The position numbers and the translations under genes were made by a program. DNA of 64,000 bases from an uncultured Mucilaginibacter sp. (GTDB taxonomy: Bacteria; Bacteroidota; Bacteroidia; Sphingobacteriales; Sphingobacteriaceae). Numbering within the stretch: the first letter of the stretch is position 1; each line of letters begins with the position of its first letter. The stretch lies in contig CAITEP010000029.1 in NCBI GenBank assembly GCA_903891475.1, positions 1-64,000 of the forward strand, written 5' to 3'. This document shows, piece after piece, positions 15,436 to 24,206 of this stretch. The notes under the pieces were generated by a model. It saw only the letters and a list, made by a program, of their open reading frames with translations. It searched no databases and was not told where the DNA came from.

Positions 15436-16647
15436 TTATAATAAAAGCTTGTCTACCTCTTCGTTAAATTCTTTTATAAATTGGGTATAATAATCGCCCG
15501 TAGCCGGTCCGGTAAAGCCGGTATAAATTTTATCAACGTTTCCTTTTTTATCAATAAACAGCATGGTAGGGTACGATAAAAAAGTGTTCAATGCCGGAAA
15601 CGCCGCCGCCACCCCGTTTTTATCGGCTATGCCGCCAAACAACTCGGTGTATTCAATGCCGAAACGGGTTTTGAATTTTTCCATTGCCGCCTTAACATAA
15701 GCCGGGTCGGCTTTGCGCTCAAACTGTATGCCTATCACCTCCACCCCTCTGGCTTTGTTGGCCTTGTACCATGGTGCCATAAAAGTGGCCTCATCCATAC
15801 AATTGGGGCACCAGGTACCGCCTATGGTTATAATGGTAACCTTGTTTTTAAACTTTTCGTCCTGTAACGATACTTTCTTTCCATCGGCATCGGGCAACGT
15901 AAAGTCGAAGGTTTTGTAACCCTCTTTTAAGTAGGTGAGCTTATATGGGTCGGGTAGGGCGGCCTCCTCATTTTTGGTGGCCACAAAGGTAAGGTTACCC
16001 ACCTTACCGTTCAGCACTTTAGCATCATCAAACGAACCCGAAAAATAGCTCAGGCCACCACCTATAAAGGCCGAAAGGTAAAACTTGTTCCCTTGCACCA
16101 CTCCTTCCAGATAGCGGTAATCGCCGCTGATGCTTAAAAAGGTGGCGTACAATTTACTGCCTTCTTGTTTAAACAAGCCCACCTTTTTTTCGTTCGGCAG
16201 GGTATGGCCATTAAAATACACATCGTACTTGCCCGAAATATCGGCAGCAGGTTTTTCGCCATTATCGGCAAAGCGGAAAGTATTGCCAAAGGTAGCATCT
16301 ACCGGGATGTTTCAGCCCGGGGCTTCCTTTCGTCTAAAAAAACCATTGGCCTTGCTGCCATTTACTTTTAGCGCCAACTCGGTCTCAAACTGGTCGAAAG
16401 CTATATAAACCGTATCGCCTTGCGCACTTACACTGTTGGTAGGGAAACGTTCCGAACCGTTTAGCAGGTAAATATGCGCTGTTGAAACAGTTTTGCCACT
16501 TACCTCAAAATTAAATGGCACATCGGTACCATTGGCTTGGTGAAAAACGCCCCGCCATTTGCCTTCCGCTAAAAACGACTGCGCCTTTAAACCCGTTGCC
16601 ATCAAGCCCGCAGCAGTTAATAGTATGATTAATTTTCCTGATTTCAT
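15436..16647 (-). pseudogene. TlpA-family thioredoxin interrupted by one in-frame TGA
   Basis: A single frame of 404 codons is intact except for a TGA at 16312-16314 (codon 112). Before it lie a signal peptide (KLIILLTAAGLMATGLKAQ) and a beta-rich domain ending GFFRRKEAPG. After it the same frame continues NIPVDATFGNTFRFADNG through a second beta-rich part to a thioredoxin domain with active site GGTWCPNCMDEA (WCPNC at 279-283) and SYPTMLFIDKKGN. This is the usual two-part secreted thioredoxin of Bacteroidetes, a periplasmic thiol-disulfide oxidoreductase. The stop may be a nonsense mutation (TGG to TGA), a sequencing error or readthrough. An ATG at 16221 could start a fragment without signal peptide. 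It follows the gene at 16666 by 18 bp. Confidence 0.7.
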
Positions 16648-16665
16648 TTCAATATTTTTAGATTT

Positions 16666-17082
16666 TTAATTTAATGCCAAGGTTTCAACCGGAACATCCC
16701 AATGGGCCAGCACCAATTCAAAACGTTGCTGCTCGGCTTTAGCGTATGCTTCCTGATCAGGATAAAGTTGTTTTTTAAAGCTATCTACAATGCTGTAATC
16801 CATCGCCAGGTGCTCGGTTTTAAAGGTAAGGGCTACCTTAAAATCCCAACGGGTATCCTCGCCGCTGTGCAAAATAGGGGTTTCGGCCTTTATACTTAGC
16901 AAATCACCTTTTTCAAGCAATTTTTTCAACAAGGGGTAATGGTTCTTTTTCCAAAGGTCAATAAATTCGGTAGCGTGACCCCATGTTAGTTTATAATAAT
17001 TTTCAATGATGAGTGGCTTGTCTTGCGCTAATAATTTAGTGCACCAAATTATTAATATAAATACTAGTTTGTACTTTTTCAT
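16666..17082 (-). CDS. Secreted hypothetical protein
   Basis: A 138-residue protein with a signal peptide (KYKLVFILIIWCTKLLAQ, cleavage after about residue 20). The mature part begins KPLIIENYYKLTWGHATEFI and has a central ETPILHSGEDTRWDFKVALTF; a small alpha/beta barrel of the dimeric ferredoxin-like kind is possible but not shown. Family not recognised. It is the first gene of a two-gene transcript with the TlpA-like thioredoxin and is divergent from the GMC oxidoreductase. Its promoter has a good -7 box at 17151-17158 and operator candidate 3 just upstream. Confidence 0.7.
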   Translation of the reverse strand: MKKYKLVFILIIWCTKLLAQDKPLIIENYYKLTWGHATEFIDLWKKNHYPLLKKLLEKGDLLSIKAETPILHSGEDTRWDFKVALTFKTEHLAMDYSIVDSFKKQLYPDQEAYAKAEQQRFELVLAHWDVPVETLALN

Positions 17083-17442
17083 CTTTAGTAATTATAGAAT
17101 TATCCATCAATTTAGAATGGGATAAACCTTAGTTCCGTTCTTTTATTAGGCAAATATAAATTATATCTACTTATCCTATAATTTTTATAGATTATATTTA
17201 TTATGAAAATATTGTTAAAAAATGAAAGTCTTCATTTTGCTTAGAATCGACATGTCTATTCAGGTTAAAATTGACTAAGACCACCTTGTTCGTAGGTTGT
17301 ACCTACGTATTGGCTAGGCAGATAGTTTGCAACAACCATAAGCAAAGCGCAAAACAAAACCTGCCCGTTAATAAATGGATGGGGTTTGTTGTTAAATGCA
17401 ATAATTACTATATTGGCTAACCAATTAAAAAACCAAAATACC
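17083..17442. promoter_or_regulatory. Divergent promoter region, TlpA operon / GMC gene
   Basis: No gene is supported in these 360 bp. For the leftward operon a perfect -7 box TATATTTG lies at 17151-17158 (start near 17144), with operator candidate 3 taking the place of the -33 box. The right half (17200-17442) has only weak signals: mixed composition and an AT-rich piece just before the GMC start. Confidence 0.5.
17176..17190. promoter_or_regulatory. Operator candidate 3, CTATA-ATTTT-TATAG
   Basis: A perfect CTATA-N5-TATAG inverted repeat centred about 40 bp upstream of the predicted start of the leftward TlpA operon, the class II activator position. A degenerate overlapping copy (CTACT-TATCC-TATAA, 17167-17181) mirrors the double site at 15367-15390. 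It could equally serve the rightward GMC gene. Confidence 0.6.
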
Positions 17443-19167
17443 ATGTCGACCAAGGAATTTAATTACCATCCGGATGTAAAACAAGTATATGATGCCATTG
17501 TGATAGGATCAGGTATTAGCGGTGGTTGGGCAGCTAAGGAACTTTGTGAAGGTGGCTTGAAAACGCTGGTGATTGAGCGTGGTAAAAAGGTTGAGCATTT
17601 GAAAGATTATCCCACAGCCACCAAAAGCCCTTGGGAGTTTGAGCATCATGGCGAATCGACTTTAAAGATAAAAGAAGAAAATCCCATCGTTAGTCGCTGT
17701 TATGCTTTTGATGAAAGTACCCACCATTTTTTTGTGAAAGATGCTGAGCACCCCTATGTGCAGGATAAGCCTTTTGCCTGGATTCGTGGTTATCAGGTAG
17801 GAGGTAAATCGCTTCTTTGGGCAAGGCAAACCCAACGCTGGAGCAAATATGATTTTGAAGGCCCCGTCCGCGATAACTTTGCGGTTGATTGGCCCATACG
17901 CTATGATGATTTGGCACCCTGGTACAGCCACGTAGAATTATTTGCCGGCATTAGCGGCAACCATGATGGTTTGGATACCCTGCCCGATAGCGAGTTTTTA
18001 CCCGCTTGGGAAATGAACGAGGTTGAAAAAGTGATCCAAAAACGTATAATGGATCACTATACAGATAGGCATGTTATTATTGGGCGCTGCGCACACTTAA
18101 CGCAACCTAAACAAGTTCATCTCGACCAAGGCCGGGGGCAATGTCAGGCTCGCAATATGTGTCAAAGGGGTTGCCCTTTCGGTGGATATTTTAGTTCTAA
18201 CTCGGCTACGCTCCCTACTGCTAATAGTACAGGTAATTTGACTATCCTAACGGATTCGGTGGTGCATTCCATAATATACGACAAAGCCCAGGGCAAAGCC
18301 ACAGGAGTAAGGGTAGTAAACGCCCACACAAAACAGGTAACTGATTACCATGCCAAAATTATTTTTGTAAACGCGGCTTGTTTAAATACCAATTTAATTC
18401 TGCTTAATTCTACCTCCAAGCGCTTCCCAAATGGTTTGGGGAACGATAATGGTTTGCTTGGCAAATTCATCGCTTTTCAAAACTACCGAGGCGCCATTAA
18501 CGCACGTATGGAAGGATATGAAGATAAATACTATTACGGCCGCCGCCCTACCGCGGTGATGATGCCAAACTTCCGCAATGTGCATAAGCAGGAAACCGAC
18601 TTTAAGCGTGGCTACATGGTATTTTACACCGCCACACGTGTGGGCTGGGGGCACGATACAACCGAGCCTCAAATTGGAGCCGAATACAAGGAGAATATTG
18701 CCGAACCGGGCTACTGGAGCATATACATGATGATGCAGGGCGAAACCATACCCAAAGAGAGTAACCGTGTTTACCTAAGCAAAACCGAAAAGGACCAATG
18801 GGGCATACCGTTACTGCATACTGATGTGGCTTATGATGATAACGACTTGAAAATATTAAACGACTTTTTACAACAAGGCACAGAAATGCTTGAAAAAGCG
18901 GGTTGTAAAGACATTACCCCCGAAGATATTCACTGGCCTCCTGGTTTAGATATACACGAAGTAGGTGGCGTTCGCATGGGGCGCGATCCAAAAACATCCC
19001 TGCTAAACCAGTGGAACCAACTACATGCCTGCCAAAACGTATTTGTAACCGATGGCTCCTGCATGACCTCCACCAGCACCCAAAACCCTTCCCTTACCTT
19101 TATGGCCATCACCGCACGCGCGGCAAATTATGCCGTGCAACAGTTTAAGTTGGGGGTTTTTGGGTGA
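17443..19167 (+). CDS. GMC family FAD-dependent oxidoreductase
   Basis: A 574-residue glucose-methanol-choline oxidoreductase. The start at 17443 (MSTKEFNYHPDV) is chosen over a non-ATG start 19 codons upstream because the FAD-binding strand follows at the normal distance. The Rossmann motif is YDAIVIGSGISGGWAAKEL (about 17-35) with an acidic strand end VIERGKK. A central Cys-rich stretch, GQCQARNMCQRGCPFGGYFS (about 229-248), is typical of gluconate- and sugar-dehydrogenase-like members. The C-terminal active-site region is DGSCMTSTSTQNPSLTFMA, with the GMC Asn. No signal peptide and no small subunit gene next door. The substrate is probably a sugar or sugar acid. Its promoter region contains operator candidate 3. 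Confidence 0.9.
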   Translation: MSTKEFNYHPDVKQVYDAIVIGSGISGGWAAKELCEGGLKTLVIERGKKVEHLKDYPTATKSPWEFEHHGESTLKIKEENPIVSRCYAFDESTHHFFVKDAEHPYVQDKPFAWIRGYQVGGKSLLWARQTQRWSKYDFEGPVRDNFAVDWPIRYDDLAPWYSHVELFAGISGNHDGLDTLPDSEFLPAWEMNEVEKVIQKRIMDHYTDRHVIIGRCAHLTQPKQVHLDQGRGQCQARNMCQRGCPFGGYFSSNSATLPTANSTGNLTILTDSVVHSIIYDKAQGKATGVRVVNAHTKQVTDYHAKIIFVNAACLNTNLILLNSTSKRFPNGLGNDNGLLGKFIAFQNYRGAINARMEGYEDKYYYGRRPTAVMMPNFRNVHKQETDFKRGYMVFYTATRVGWGHDTTEPQIGAEYKENIAEPGYWSIYMMMQGETIPKESNRVYLSKTEKDQWGIPLLHTDVAYDDNDLKILNDFLQQGTEMLEKAGCKDITPEDIHWPPGLDIHEVGGVRMGRDPKTSLLNQWNQLHACQNVFVTDGSCMTSTSTQNPSLTFMAITARAANYAVQQFKLGVFG

Positions 19168-19180
19168 GTTGTATTTCGGG

Positions 19181-19212
19181 CGTTGAAGGTTGTGGGTTGA
19201 ACGTTGTAGGTG
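19181..19212 (+). repeat. GTTG-rich dispersed repeat copy
   Basis: CGTTGAAGGTTGTGGGTTGA followed by ACGTTGTAGG is nearly the reverse complement of the repeat at 42769-42796 and resembles 42575-42597. It lies 14 bp after the GMC stop. It is probably a member of an intergenic repeat family of this genome. Confidence 0.5.
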
Positions 19213-19337
19213 TTTTTGGTGGCGAGTAGTTCATGTTGTTATTTTTAGGCTTGTCGGCAAATAAAAAATTCATCGCAACAGCTCGGTGATGCACTAAATA
19301 ATAAATTGTTAGACTTGCTACAAACTGTTAAGGAGAA

Positions 19338-19538
19338 ATGATAGTAGATAAAAACCAACGCCAAATTGAAAAGATAAATAAGCTAAAAGAGGAGTTTAAT
19401 CATTTATCTTCCGAAGTAATTGCAAGGCGACTGGCAAACTTTTCTCGTTCTAACGAAATCTCAATAGCCTATAAACAAATTTTAAAAGAGCGAGGTATTG
19501 AGGACTTTTTAACTTTCTTGGCTATAGTTGAAAAGTGA
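19338..19538 (+). CDS. Small hypothetical protein
   Basis: A 66-residue, highly charged, probably all-helical protein (IEKINKLKEEFNHLSSEVIARR, IAYKQILKERGIEDFLTFL). An AAGGAG sequence lies two bases before the ATG, unusual here and favouring a real start. No family is recognised. Nothing nearby explains it. Confidence 0.45.
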   Translation: MIVDKNQRQIEKINKLKEEFNHLSSEVIARRLANFSRSNEISIAYKQILKERGIEDFLTFLAIVEK

Positions 19539-19716
19539 GGTTGATTTTTCTATTTTACTTTAGAACTTGTATTATAATAAACCTCCTGAACGCATTATTT
19601 AATACCCCAACTTAATAATTAAGCTTTAGCTAAAGTGAACTCCATAATTATAGCCTATTTATCTACAATTGGCGGGTCATTTTTTTGTAAAGGCGTTTTT
19701 TAAAAAAACAATATCA

Positions 19717-19724
19717 TAATTTTG
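19717..19724 (+). promoter_or_regulatory. -7 promoter element of the barrel protein gene
   Basis: TAATTTTG matches TAnnTTTG exactly and lies about 50 bp before the start at 19775; no clear -33 box. Confidence 0.45.
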
Positions 19725-19774
19725 CGCCCATAAATGGCGTTCAATAAGTTTTAAAACAAAAGGCTTTTCAGTTA

Positions 19775-20506
19775 ATGAAAAAATTAGGGATGCTGTTACT
19801 GGCGGGTATGTTGGGGATATTTAACGCAAATGCCCAAATGTACAGAGGCGATATTTTTTTGGGAGGCAGTATAGGCAGTACCGTTTATAACATAGGCACC
19901 AGCACCTATAACTACGATGCCTACAATACACGAACAGCAAGTATAAAAAACTTTAGCCTAAGTCTTTCGCCTACCATAGGTTTTTTTGTAAACAGTAGTA
20001 CAGTGGTGGGCACCATCATCAACCTTAGCTACAGCATAAACACCAACAATACCAATAACACAACGGTAGATCCATTAATAAACTATAACACGGTAAACAG
20101 CAACACATTTTCGTTGGTACCTTTTATGAGGTATTATTTTTATACCAGCGGGCATAACAATACCTTTTTATTTGGGCAGTTGGAGGCAGGCGGCGGGGTA
20201 GGCGGGGGCAATAATACCCAGACAGTTTATTATAAAAATAATTCGGGCTACCAGTCCAATGGAAATACCACTGGTTTGTTCGTCTTAAAAACGGCTGGTC
20301 GCTTGGGTATCACCCACCTAGTGCAGCCCAATATTGGCTTTGATTTAAGTTTAGGTATCTCTCACGATTACCAAAGATCTAACTTTACCCAATATATCGA
20401 AAAAATAAGCACCACAGGTAAACTTGGCAACACCACCACTACCTACAAGGCCAACGAACCCCTAACAGGTTTTGCTTTATCCGCCGGGTTCCACTTTTTT
20501 TATTAG
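19775..20506 (+). CDS. Outer-membrane beta-barrel protein
   Basis: A 243-residue secreted protein. The signal peptide is KKLGMLLLAGMLGIFNANAQ. The rest is Gly/Asn/Thr/Tyr rich with alternating polar and hydrophobic residues, ending in aromatic FALSAGFHFFY, the C-terminal pattern of outer-membrane barrels. It fits the outer membrane protein beta-barrel domain families of Bacteroidetes (8 strands). The function cannot be read. It is monocistronic, with a stretch of degenerate repeat after it. Confidence 0.8.
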   Translation: MKKLGMLLLAGMLGIFNANAQMYRGDIFLGGSIGSTVYNIGTSTYNYDAYNTRTASIKNFSLSLSPTIGFFVNSSTVVGTIINLSYSINTNNTNNTTVDPLINYNTVNSNTFSLVPFMRYYFYTSGHNNTFLFGQLEAGGGVGGGNNTQTVYYKNNSGYQSNGNTTGLFVLKTAGRLGITHLVQPNIGFDLSLGISHDYQRSNFTQYIEKISTTGKLGNTTTTYKANEPLTGFALSAGFHFFY

Positions 20507-20601
20507 GAATTTTTTCAGTATCAAGTAGCTAGTATAAAGTTATTAGTATCCAGATTTTAGATACAGATATTAAGATAATAAATTAAAAAAATAAGTCAAC
20601 A

Positions 20602-20634
20602 TGCTCCCTCCTAACTTAGCCAAGGGAGGAGGGT
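20602..20634. repeat. CTCCCT/AGGGAG short inverted repeat
   Basis: CTCCCTCC ... AGGGAGGAGGG lies downstream of the barrel gene. It looks like a decayed copy of the CCTCC-type intergenic repeats common in sphingobacterial genomes and may terminate transcription; no T run follows directly. Confidence 0.35.
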
Positions 20635-20723
20635 TGAGGCTTTTTTCTAGAACCTCCCGATACTTACTAAGCACCTAATTAATTATTCTCTTAATCAACG
20701 ATAAATTCTTCCTAAAAATCAAA

Positions 20724-20753
20724 TAAAAAAAGCCCTCAAAAATTTTGAAGGCT
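20724..20753 (-). terminator. Terminator of pfkA
   Basis: On the minus strand AGCCTTCAAAA pairs with TTTTGAGGGCT and is followed by a run of seven T, 27 bp after the pfkA stop. Confidence 0.75.
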
Positions 20754-20780
20754 CCCAATATTTTAAAATATCCTGATTTT

Positions 20781-21758
20781 TTAGATGGATAAAATTTCTA
20801 CGATTTTCAAAAAGTTAGGGTTCACCTCGGTATGGTGCTTGGTAGCTTTCTCGAACGGGGTATAGGCAATCTCATTATGTATTAAACCAATCATTTCGCC
20901 TTTGCGTCCGTTTCTTAATGCTTCAACAGCCGCTACACCTACGCGGCTAGCCAATACCCTATCCATGCAGCTTGGCTTGCCACCGCGCTGTATATGGCCT
21001 AAAATAGATACCCGGGTATCGTAATTAGGGAACTTTTCCTTTATCTGGCGGCCTACTTCAAAAGCACCACCAACCTCGCCATCTTCGGCTAGCATCACAA
21101 TTTTAGAGGCTTTATCCTTACGACCCTTTTCTAACCTATCAAAAACAGAGTTCAAATCACTATTCGTTTCCGGAATCAATATGGCCTCGGCTCCGGCAGC
21201 TATTCCGGTACGTAAGGCAATCATCCCCGAATCCTTACCCATCACTTCCACAATAAATAATCGGTCGTGCGATTCTGCGGTGTCTCTAATCTTATCAACG
21301 GCATCCACCACGGTATTAATGGCTGTATCATAACCAATGGTAAAGTCGGTGCCACACAAATCATTGTCGATGGTGCCCGGCAGACCAATCACAGGGATGT
21401 CAAATTCTTCCCCAAAAACTTTCGCTCCTTTAAATGTACCATCGCCGCCTATGGCAATCAGTGCATCAATATTGAATTTCTTTACCTGCTCATAAGCTTC
21501 TTTACGACCTTCGGTTGTTTTAAACTCTTCACTGCGGGCTGTTTTTAATATAGTGCCACCACGCTGTATAATGTTCGAAACCGACTTCCTATTCATGGTA
21601 AACATATCACCTTTTATCAAACCTTCGAACCCGCGGCGTATGCCGGTAACTTCCAGGTCGTAAAAAATAGCGGTACGTACCACAGCTCTAATGGCTGCAT
21701 TCATTCCCGGCGAGTCGCCTCCAGAGGTAAATATTCCAATATTCTTAATTTGGGCCAT
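20781..21758 (-). CDS. pfkA: ATP-dependent 6-phosphofructokinase
   Basis: A 325-residue PfkA that phosphorylates fructose-6-phosphate in glycolysis. Signatures are present in order: GGDSPGMNAAIRAVVR (ATP site, about 13-28), GGDGTFKGAKVF (about 102-113), GLPGTIDNDLCGTDFTIGYDTA with the catalytic Asp (about 125-146), VEVMGKDSGMIAL, AEDGEVGGA and LGHIQRGGKPSCMDR. The length matches bacterial PfkA (about 320). A -7 box lies at 21858-21865 and a terminator follows. Glycolysis here complements the pentose-phosphate cluster further right. Confidence 0.97.
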   Translation of the reverse strand: MAQIKNIGIFTSGGDSPGMNAAIRAVVRTAIFYDLEVTGIRRGFEGLIKGDMFTMNRKSVSNIIQRGGTILKTARSEEFKTTEGRKEAYEQVKKFNIDALIAIGGDGTFKGAKVFGEEFDIPVIGLPGTIDNDLCGTDFTIGYDTAINTVVDAVDKIRDTAESHDRLFIVEVMGKDSGMIALRTGIAAGAEAILIPETNSDLNSVFDRLEKGRKDKASKIVMLAEDGEVGGAFEVGRQIKEKFPNYDTRVSILGHIQRGGKPSCMDRVLASRVGVAAVEALRNGRKGEMIGLIHNEIAYTPFEKATKHHTEVNPNFLKIVEILSI

Positions 21759-21857
21759 TTCTTTAAAAAAGACGGATTTCCGTCAATAAAAAATAAGTAT
21801 TCAGCTAAAAAACAATCAATTTAGGCGGAAAAAATACCAACCCCCTTAAATTTGTCG

Positions 21858-21865
21858 CAAAAATA
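21858..21865 (-). promoter_or_regulatory. -7 promoter element of pfkA
   Basis: TATTTTTG on the minus strand matches TAnnTTTG exactly, about 100 bp before the pfkA start; no clear -33 box. Confidence 0.45.
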
Positions 21866-21875
21866 CACTTTTTTA

Positions 21876-23612
21876 CTAAAGCTTGCTATGAAAAGCTGCA
21901 ATTCCAGCCTCTAAAAATTTCAAATAGCTAGGAATACTTATGTTATAAGGCGATGGATTAACCGTTTTTCCGTTCTTATCAGTCAAAAGGTTGCCATCGC
22001 TATCTAAAATCACGTAGTAAGGCTGCGAATTGGAGCCAAACCGATTAGCTTCAAATTCGCTCCATTTGCCACCTAGGGTAGTTATTTTTCTGTCGGTAAG
22101 CTTAGAAACAAATTGCTCTTTTGTATCAAGTTCTGTTTTATCATCAACCACCAGTTGTAGCAATACAAAATCATCCCTCAGATGGGCAAATACTTTTGGA
22201 TCGGTCCACACTTGTGCTTCCATATTTCTGCAATTAGCGCAGTTAAAGCCTGTAAAATCAATAAAAATAGGCTTATGCAATTCTTTCGATACTTGCAACG
22301 CTTGATCATAATCATACCATGCGTCCAATCCTTTTGTTTTTATCCGATCGTAATTGCCATGCTCGTTATACTTTTTTACCTTAATGGATACTTGCTTAGC
22401 ATCTTGACTTGTAGGAGCGCTAGGCACTTGACTTAAATCAAATTCCTGCGTGGCAAGCGGTGGAAGCAAACCACTTAATGGTTTTAATGGGGCTCCCCAT
22501 AAGCCAGGTATTAAGTAAACAACAAATGCGAAAACAAAAATGGCGAAGAAGGTGCGGGGGATGGTTAAATGCGTTAATTCGCTGTCGTGCGAGAATTTTA
22601 TTTTACCTATCAGATATAAGCCCATTAAAAGGCCAATGGCAATCCAAATGGATAAATAAATATCGCGGTTAAACCAGTTCCAATGGTAAGCCAAATCAAC
22701 ATTCGATAGGAATTTTAAGGCGAAAGCCAATTCCAGCAAACCTAAAACAACCTTAACACTATTTAACCAACCACCAGATTTTGGTAGACTTTTTAAAGCC
22801 GATGGGAAAATAGCAAAAACAGTAAATGGCAATGCCAGTGCTAAAGAAAAACCAAACATCCCGATGGCAGGACCTAAACGCGCGCCATTGGCCGCTGTAT
22901 CAACAAGCAAATCGCCTATGATTGGCCCTGTGCACGAAAATGAAACAACCACCAGGGTAGCAGCCATAAAAAATATGCCTGCCAATCCGCCTTTATCCGA
23001 ATTTTCATCCAGTTTATTGGCCAATGAGCTTGGTAACGTAATTTCAAACGCGCCTAAAAAGGAAATACCGAATACAACTAGCAATAAAAAGAAAAAGATG
23101 TTAAAAATGCCATTGGTGGCTAGGGCATTCAAAGCTGAAGAGCCAAAAAGAATGGTAATAAGCAGGCCAAGGGATACATATATGACGATGATTGAAATCC
23201 CATATAAAAACGATTGCGCTATCCCTTTTGCTCTTGAACTATTTTTTTTTGTAAAGAAGCTAACCGTTAATGGCAATAGAGGGTAAATGCAAGGCATTAC
23301 AATTGCCAAAAAACCACCCAATAAACCATGAATGAATACTTCCCATAATGATTTTGGTTTCTCAGCCTCTGTAGCTTTTACCACTGCAATTGGCTTGGCT
23401 TTTTGAATTTCGGCTGCCTGTTTTTGCTTATTGGCAATTTTTTCGGCTGTGGTAGGGATCTCGGTAAAATTAAGATCGCCTGCCGAAACAGTATCCTGCC
23501 CTTTATTTTGAATGGCGAATGTTGCCTCAGTGCTTATAATAAAAAAAACCGATAGTGCCAATAAAATCGATAAACCGTATTTAAAAAAGCCAGCTTTTGG
23601 GGATAATTTCAT
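21876..23612 (-). CDS. dsbD: Thiol:disulfide interchange protein DsbD, membrane and C-terminal domains
   Basis: A 578-residue protein moving electrons from cytoplasmic thioredoxin to the periplasm. After a signal-like helix and a linker comes the CcdA-like membrane domain with redox Cys in VMPCIYPLLPLTV (about 107) and VSFSCTGPIIGDLL (about 228), eight or so helices to about residue 370, then a periplasmic thioredoxin domain with FTGFNCANCRNMEAQVW (active-site CANC at about 459-462) and the cis-Pro SQPYYVILDSDGN. The N-terminal DsbD-alpha domain is not in this protein but in the separate gene just upstream (23627). The product probably keeps TlpA-type periplasmic thioredoxins reduced. Confidence 0.92.
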   Translation of the reverse strand: MKLSPKAGFFKYGLSILLALSVFFIISTEATFAIQNKGQDTVSAGDLNFTEIPTTAEKIANKQKQAAEIQKAKPIAVVKATEAEKPKSLWEVFIHGLLGGFLAIVMPCIYPLLPLTVSFFTKKNSSRAKGIAQSFLYGISIIVIYVSLGLLITILFGSSALNALATNGIFNIFFFLLLVVFGISFLGAFEITLPSSLANKLDENSDKGGLAGIFFMAATLVVVSFSCTGPIIGDLLVDTAANGARLGPAIGMFGFSLALALPFTVFAIFPSALKSLPKSGGWLNSVKVVLGLLELAFALKFLSNVDLAYHWNWFNRDIYLSIWIAIGLLMGLYLIGKIKFSHDSELTHLTIPRTFFAIFVFAFVVYLIPGLWGAPLKPLSGLLPPLATQEFDLSQVPSAPTSQDAKQVSIKVKKYNEHGNYDRIKTKGLDAWYDYDQALQVSKELHKPIFIDFTGFNCANCRNMEAQVWTDPKVFAHLRDDFVLLQLVVDDKTELDTKEQFVSKLTDRKITTLGGKWSEFEANRFGSNSQPYYVILDSDGNLLTDKNGKTVNPSPYNISIPSYLKFLEAGIAAFHSKL

Positions 23613-23626
23613 AAGGTGTTGTTAAA

Positions 23627-24076
23627 TTATTTTATTGGAATTGAAAAATCAACATCATCGGGTGGAAGGCATTTCATATCGTTGCAAGACATAAATTCCA
23701 ATTTGCCACTCACTACAACATCAGTAGTTGATTTTAATTTTATTTTTTGCTGAAATATAACAGTCTTCTCATGGTAACTAACATCCATTTTAAAATTTTT
23801 TTCAAACTTGGTTATGGGTGTTGGTTCAGATGTTTTGCCTTCAACACTATATTTTTTTGAAGGATTAAAAGTAAAAGATGTTTTAATTGGGCCACCATCC
23901 TTAACATTCAGCGAATAGATATGCCAGCCATCTTGTATAGTTGCCTTTATAAAAACTATGGCCTCAGTATTGCTTAGTTTTTTTGCCGCATACGACCATT
24001 TTACAGGCGATTCAATTTGTGCAAAGGCACTGCTGGTGGCTATTAACAAGCCTATAATAACGAATATTTTTTTCAT
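23627..24076 (-). CDS. DsbD alpha-like (N-terminal domain) secreted protein
   Basis: A 149-residue protein with signal peptide KKIFVIIGLLIATSSAFAQ. The mature part resembles the N-terminal immunoglobulin-like DsbD-alpha domain: SPVKWSYAAKKLSNTEAIVF, WHIYSLNVKDGGPIKTSF, and a C-terminal FMSCNDMKCLPPDDVDFSI with the CxxxxC Cys pair that shuttles electrons. It lies 14 bp upstream of dsbD. The standard DsbD is one polypeptide; here the alpha domain is a free periplasmic protein. Confidence 0.85.
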   Translation of the reverse strand: MKKIFVIIGLLIATSSAFAQIESPVKWSYAAKKLSNTEAIVFIKATIQDGWHIYSLNVKDGGPIKTSFTFNPSKKYSVEGKTSEPTPITKFEKNFKMDVSYHEKTVIFQQKIKLKSTTDVVVSGKLEFMSCNDMKCLPPDDVDFSIPIK

Positions 24077-24206
24077 AATAAACTGGTATTTTTATATAAG
24101 TCGGGAATTATTATTTGTTTTAATTTTTGATGCAAAAATAGTGCTTGTTTCTGTTTAAATATTGAACCTTACTTGTTAAATAAAGCTAAAATATTACGAT
24201 ATTTTT

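Noticed and set aside
16312..16314. TGA as selenocysteine codon
   Set aside because: It is outside the thioredoxin active site, in a loop between beta-rich parts, and no Sec machinery is visible; no convincing SECIS-like hairpin was seen after it.
17265..17453. 62-codon minus-strand ORF in the GMC promoter region
   Set aside because: It overlaps the GMC start and has no family-like features; hydrophobic content follows from AT-rich antisense sequence.
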